Origin: an uncultured Thalassotalea sp.
GTDB taxonomy: Bacteria > Pseudomonadota > Gammaproteobacteria > Enterobacterales > Alteromonadaceae
DNA: 50,313 nucleotides
NCBI GenBank assembly: GCA_938075435.1
Contig: CALJHL010000008.1
Coordinates: forward strand, 1 to 50,313
Direction: 5' to 3'
Part shown: one piece after another, positions 47,448-50,313 of the stretch
Numbering within the stretch: the first letter of the stretch is position 1
Layout of the letters: the number at the start of each line of letters is the position of its first letter
The notes under the pieces: model-generated
What the model saw: only the letters and a program-made list of their open reading frames with translations
The model's database searches: none
What the model was told of the DNA's origin: nothing
Made by a program: the position numbers and the translations under genes

Positions 47448-50030
47448 TTAGAAAGTATATCGAGCACCAATAACAAAACGACGGCTAGTATCATCACGAT
47501 AAGCTTGTTGACGCAATGGCGAACCAATATAAAGCATACGCTCTTGTTCGGTTATGTTTATTACATTAAAGGTTAACTGTAATGCAGCCATTGCTTGGTA
47601 TGACGCTGAAAAATCTAAGTAACCTGCATCATCTGTTATTTGAGGAAGGTTCATCCCACCACCTGCATCTATCTTACTCACAAATTCACTGCGGTAACTG
47701 TAGGCTAATCGAGCTGAATAATCATCTTGTTCATAATAGACAACTGCATTTACTGTGTCTTCTGAACTGTCCAACATAGCAATACTATGGCCATCTCTAT
47801 CTTTATATGAAGTATCTGGTTCAGCATAAGTATAGTTAAATTGTACCCCAAGGCCGGTTTCAAACTGTTGTTGATATGATAATTCAAAGCCTTGGATACT
47901 CGCGCCTTCACCATTATCATTTGAAGTATAATCCCAGACTGTCTGCGTATTTCCCTCGGGATCAACCCAAGTAATTTGCTCACCATTGCCGTCATAAAGT
48001 TCTCTTTGTGAGACAACGTTAGACTCGATAAAGGTGTCGATATCTTTGTAGAATAAGCCAGCAGCCAAAAGGCCACCTTCGTTAAAGTACCATTCTAAAG
48101 CAAGATCGTATTGACTGGCTTCATAAGGTTGTAACCAAGGGTTACCACCGTTCGCAGTACCTTCAGTTTCGTTCAAATTGAAATTTGGTTGTAAGTCGTT
48201 GTAATCAGGACGAGCCATAACATCGGCATAAGCAGCTCTTAATAATAAATCGTCACTTAATTCATAAGTCATATTAAACATGAACAAGGTGTTATCGTAA
48301 TCGTTTTCAATGTTTGATGTAGCATCACTGGTTGTTTGCTCTGTGTCTACATGACGAACACCAACAACACCAGTTAGATAATCGCCAATTTCAAAACTAG
48401 CTTGCAAGTATAATGCGATTACATCTTCTTCAGTATCCCAAATTTTACCAATCTCATCTTGGTAATTAATAGGTACACCATTAAACAATTTATCCATATC
48501 AACATTAACAAAAGTTGTATTGGCATATTCGCTACTGCCATTTTGTAACCAGTTATCAACTAAGAAACTGCTCCGTTGATAATCGGCAAACGTCCCCGTA
48601 GGTTTGTTCGCTCCTTGGTGAATTCTATCCTGTACACGATTTTCTGAATATTCATGATTGCTTACCCTTACCCCTGCCTCTACTTTATTAACCCAGCCCC
48701 ATGCGACAAAATGATCATAATCCAGTTTAAATGCTGTTTCTTTATCTTCATAATCATCGATATAAGCATTCATTGATTGAAGATTAAATGCCGATAAATC
48801 ATCAAAAGAATTACCGAAATCGGTAGAAGGTTGAGCCGGTGAACTAGGATCAATGGAATAGCTAACAATTGGACCATTTCTGTGTCTAAAGGTACTATTT
48901 AACTGTAATGCATCTCTAGACGCTTCGGTGGTACTAATACTACCGCTGAGAATACTATCATCGAAAGAATAATCAAAATCTATTGCTACTGCGTATGTTT
49001 CTTCTTCAACATCATCAATCACGCCAAAAGGTTCGACAAAGGCAGTATTATGCTTTTTCGAGGTAGCCGACAGTACCGTTTTGCCGTCATCAGCAAAAAC
49101 AAATGAACTTGAATCCCAGCCTGCAGCTTGATTAGCAACCTGCCAACGAATACGTTGAGTTTCCCCGTCGCGGGTTTCATTACTGTAAAGCGACGTTACA
49201 CGAATATCTAAATCATCGGTTGCAAGGAATTGAAAATTAAGGCTGGCAGAGGTACGTTCTCGTTCATCGATACGCGTTCCTTGAGTAAACATTCTTGGCA
49301 GAAAAACTTCATTACCGTCGATTGTTTTAGCTAGCCATGGCGTGGCAAAATTATCAAAACCAATCCAATCTCTGCGAACATCTCGTTTCGATGTTGAAAT
49401 AGAGCCAGTAACCCCAGCGGTATCAGTAAATTTCTTGGAAAAGAAACCACTATATGCATTTCCCCAAGAGTCATTCATATCGTCATAAGTAGCTTTGCCA
49501 GTGACAACAGCTTTTTCGGGTTGACTTAATGCTCCTTTAATTTTCAAATCAATGGTGCCGCCGATACCACCTTCGGTAAGGTCAGCGGTAGGGCTTTTCA
49601 CTACGTCCATACCGCTAACAACGCCGGGAGAAATAATATTAAATGAAAAAGCTCTAGTACCCGTTGGTGTTGCTAAAGTTTGACCATTTACAGTTACAAT
49701 ATTTAAATTGGGTTGAACCCCACGAATAGTGACCTTAGCACCTTCACCATTTTCGCGAGTAATGGCTATACCAGTGATTCGCTGTAGTGATTCCGCCAGA
49801 TTAACATCTGGTAATTTACCGATATCTTCGGCATTTATACTATCAATAATTTTTTCATTAGCACGTTTGCTATTGATTGCACTCGCTAAGCTTCCCCGAA
49901 TACCGGTGACTTCAATAACTTCGATGTCATTATCTATATTTTCTGCTTGCGCAGCGTAAACGGTTGACGTACCACTAAGTATGGCAAGGATGCTTAAACT
50001 GAGTAGTGATTTGTTGAAATGCAATTTCAT
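47448..50030 (-). CDS. TonB-dependent receptor (Xanthomonas/Caulobacter-type)
   Basis: Signal peptide, IEVIEVTGIRGSLASAINSKRANEKIIDSINAEDIGKLPDVNLAESLQRITGIAITRENGEG plug; C-terminal RRFVIGARYTF. Confidence 0.93.
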   Translation of the reverse strand: MKLHFNKSLLSLSILAILSGTSTVYAAQAENIDNDIEVIEVTGIRGSLASAINSKRANEKIIDSINAEDIGKLPDVNLAESLQRITGIAITRENGEGAKVTIRGVQPNLNIVTVNGQTLATPTGTRAFSFNIISPGVVSGMDVVKSPTADLTEGGIGGTIDLKIKGALSQPEKAVVTGKATYDDMNDSWGNAYSGFFSKKFTDTAGVTGSISTSKRDVRRDWIGFDNFATPWLAKTIDGNEVFLPRMFTQGTRIDERERTSASLNFQFLATDDLDIRVTSLYSNETRDGETQRIRWQVANQAAGWDSSSFVFADDGKTVLSATSKKHNTAFVEPFGVIDDVEEETYAVAIDFDYSFDDSILSGSISTTEASRDALQLNSTFRHRNGPIVSYSIDPSSPAQPSTDFGNSFDDLSAFNLQSMNAYIDDYEDKETAFKLDYDHFVAWGWVNKVEAGVRVSNHEYSENRVQDRIHQGANKPTGTFADYQRSSFLVDNWLQNGSSEYANTTFVNVDMDKLFNGVPINYQDEIGKIWDTEEDVIALYLQASFEIGDYLTGVVGVRHVDTEQTTSDATSNIENDYDNTLFMFNMTYELSDDLLLRAAYADVMARPDYNDLQPNFNLNETEGTANGGNPWLQPYEASQYDLALEWYFNEGGLLAAGLFYKDIDTFIESNVVSQRELYDGNGEQITWVDPEGNTQTVWDYTSNDNGEGASIQGFELSYQQQFETGLGVQFNYTYAEPDTSYKDRDGHSIAMLDSSEDTVNAVVYYEQDDYSARLAYSYRSEFVSKIDAGGGMNLPQITDDAGYLDFSASYQAMAALQLTFNVINITEQERMLYIGSPLRQQAYRDDTSRRFVIGARYTF

Positions 50031-50119
50031 GTGTAATCCCCTAATGCTATTAGTATCTGAATTTTATTGGTCGTTAATAAATAATTACTTCTTTTATTGT
50101 TATCTAATTACAATACACT

Positions 50120-50139
50120 CATTGACATCGATGTCAATG
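50120..50139. promoter_or_regulatory. Perfect 20-bp palindrome upstream of the TonB receptor
   Basis: CATTGACATCGATGTCAATG. Confidence 0.55.
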
Positions 50140-50250
50140 GTATTTTAACAACTCCCTTACAATTTATTTACTCACGGCAAGATCATTATAAATTGAACTT
50201 TTTACTTTAGTCACGATCAGATCTCAATATAATACATTGAGGTAATTAAC

Positions 50251-50313
50251 ATGAGCGCGACTTTCTTGACACACTTTGATTCGGTTTCTGACCCACGCAT
50301 AGAACGTTGTAAA
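50251..50313 (+). mobile_element. ISAs1-family (H-repeat-associated) transposase, 5' fragment
   Basis: MSATFLTHFDSVSDPRIERCK..., typical N-terminus of ISAs1 transposases; truncated by the window end. Confidence 0.7.

Noticed and set aside
1-50313. CRISPR arrays, tRNA or rRNA genes
   Set aside because: No regularly spaced direct repeats and no recognisable tRNA/rRNA sequence were seen on reading; a tRNAscan/Infernal run would be the decisive check.

Overview
This 50.3-kb window looks like gammaproteobacterial (Alteromonadales/Colwelliaceae-like) chromosome. All assignments come from reading the sequence and recalling protein families; no searches were run. Main blocks: (1) modB tail, modC, moeB. 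(2) rmf (57 aa, missing from the ORF track), DUF3820, msrA, a CnoX-like thioredoxin/TPR protein, lipocalin, alpha/beta hydrolase, LURP-one-like protein. (3) A beta-glucan (laminarin-type) utilisation locus at about 8.4-22.6 kb: tryptophan-halogenase-like flavoprotein, GH3, MFS sugar transporter, GH1, LacI regulator, DSP-type phosphatase, GH30, CBM9-like protein and GH16, with LacI-type operators. (4) A proteobacterial dedicated sortase system split in two: sortase plus VIT/vWA target at 22.7-25.7 kb, and PdsO/PdsR/PdsS at 31.6-35.5 kb. Between the halves lie an MBL hydrolase, a membrane protein, an internally deleted IS50/Tn5-like element with a perfect 9-bp TSD, an ECF sigma module and a tandem pair of secreted paralogues. 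(5) glgC-glgA, SRAP, GAF, ubiT/ubiU-ubiV with an FNR-like box, folX-folM-folE, DsrE, DUF1326-DUF2182. (6) A TonB-dependent receptor and the start of an ISAs1-family transposase. Two copies of a ~365-380 bp element with 16-bp terminal inverted repeats lie at 5.5 kb and 47.0 kb; in both cases the repeat supplies the last codons and the stop of the upstream gene.
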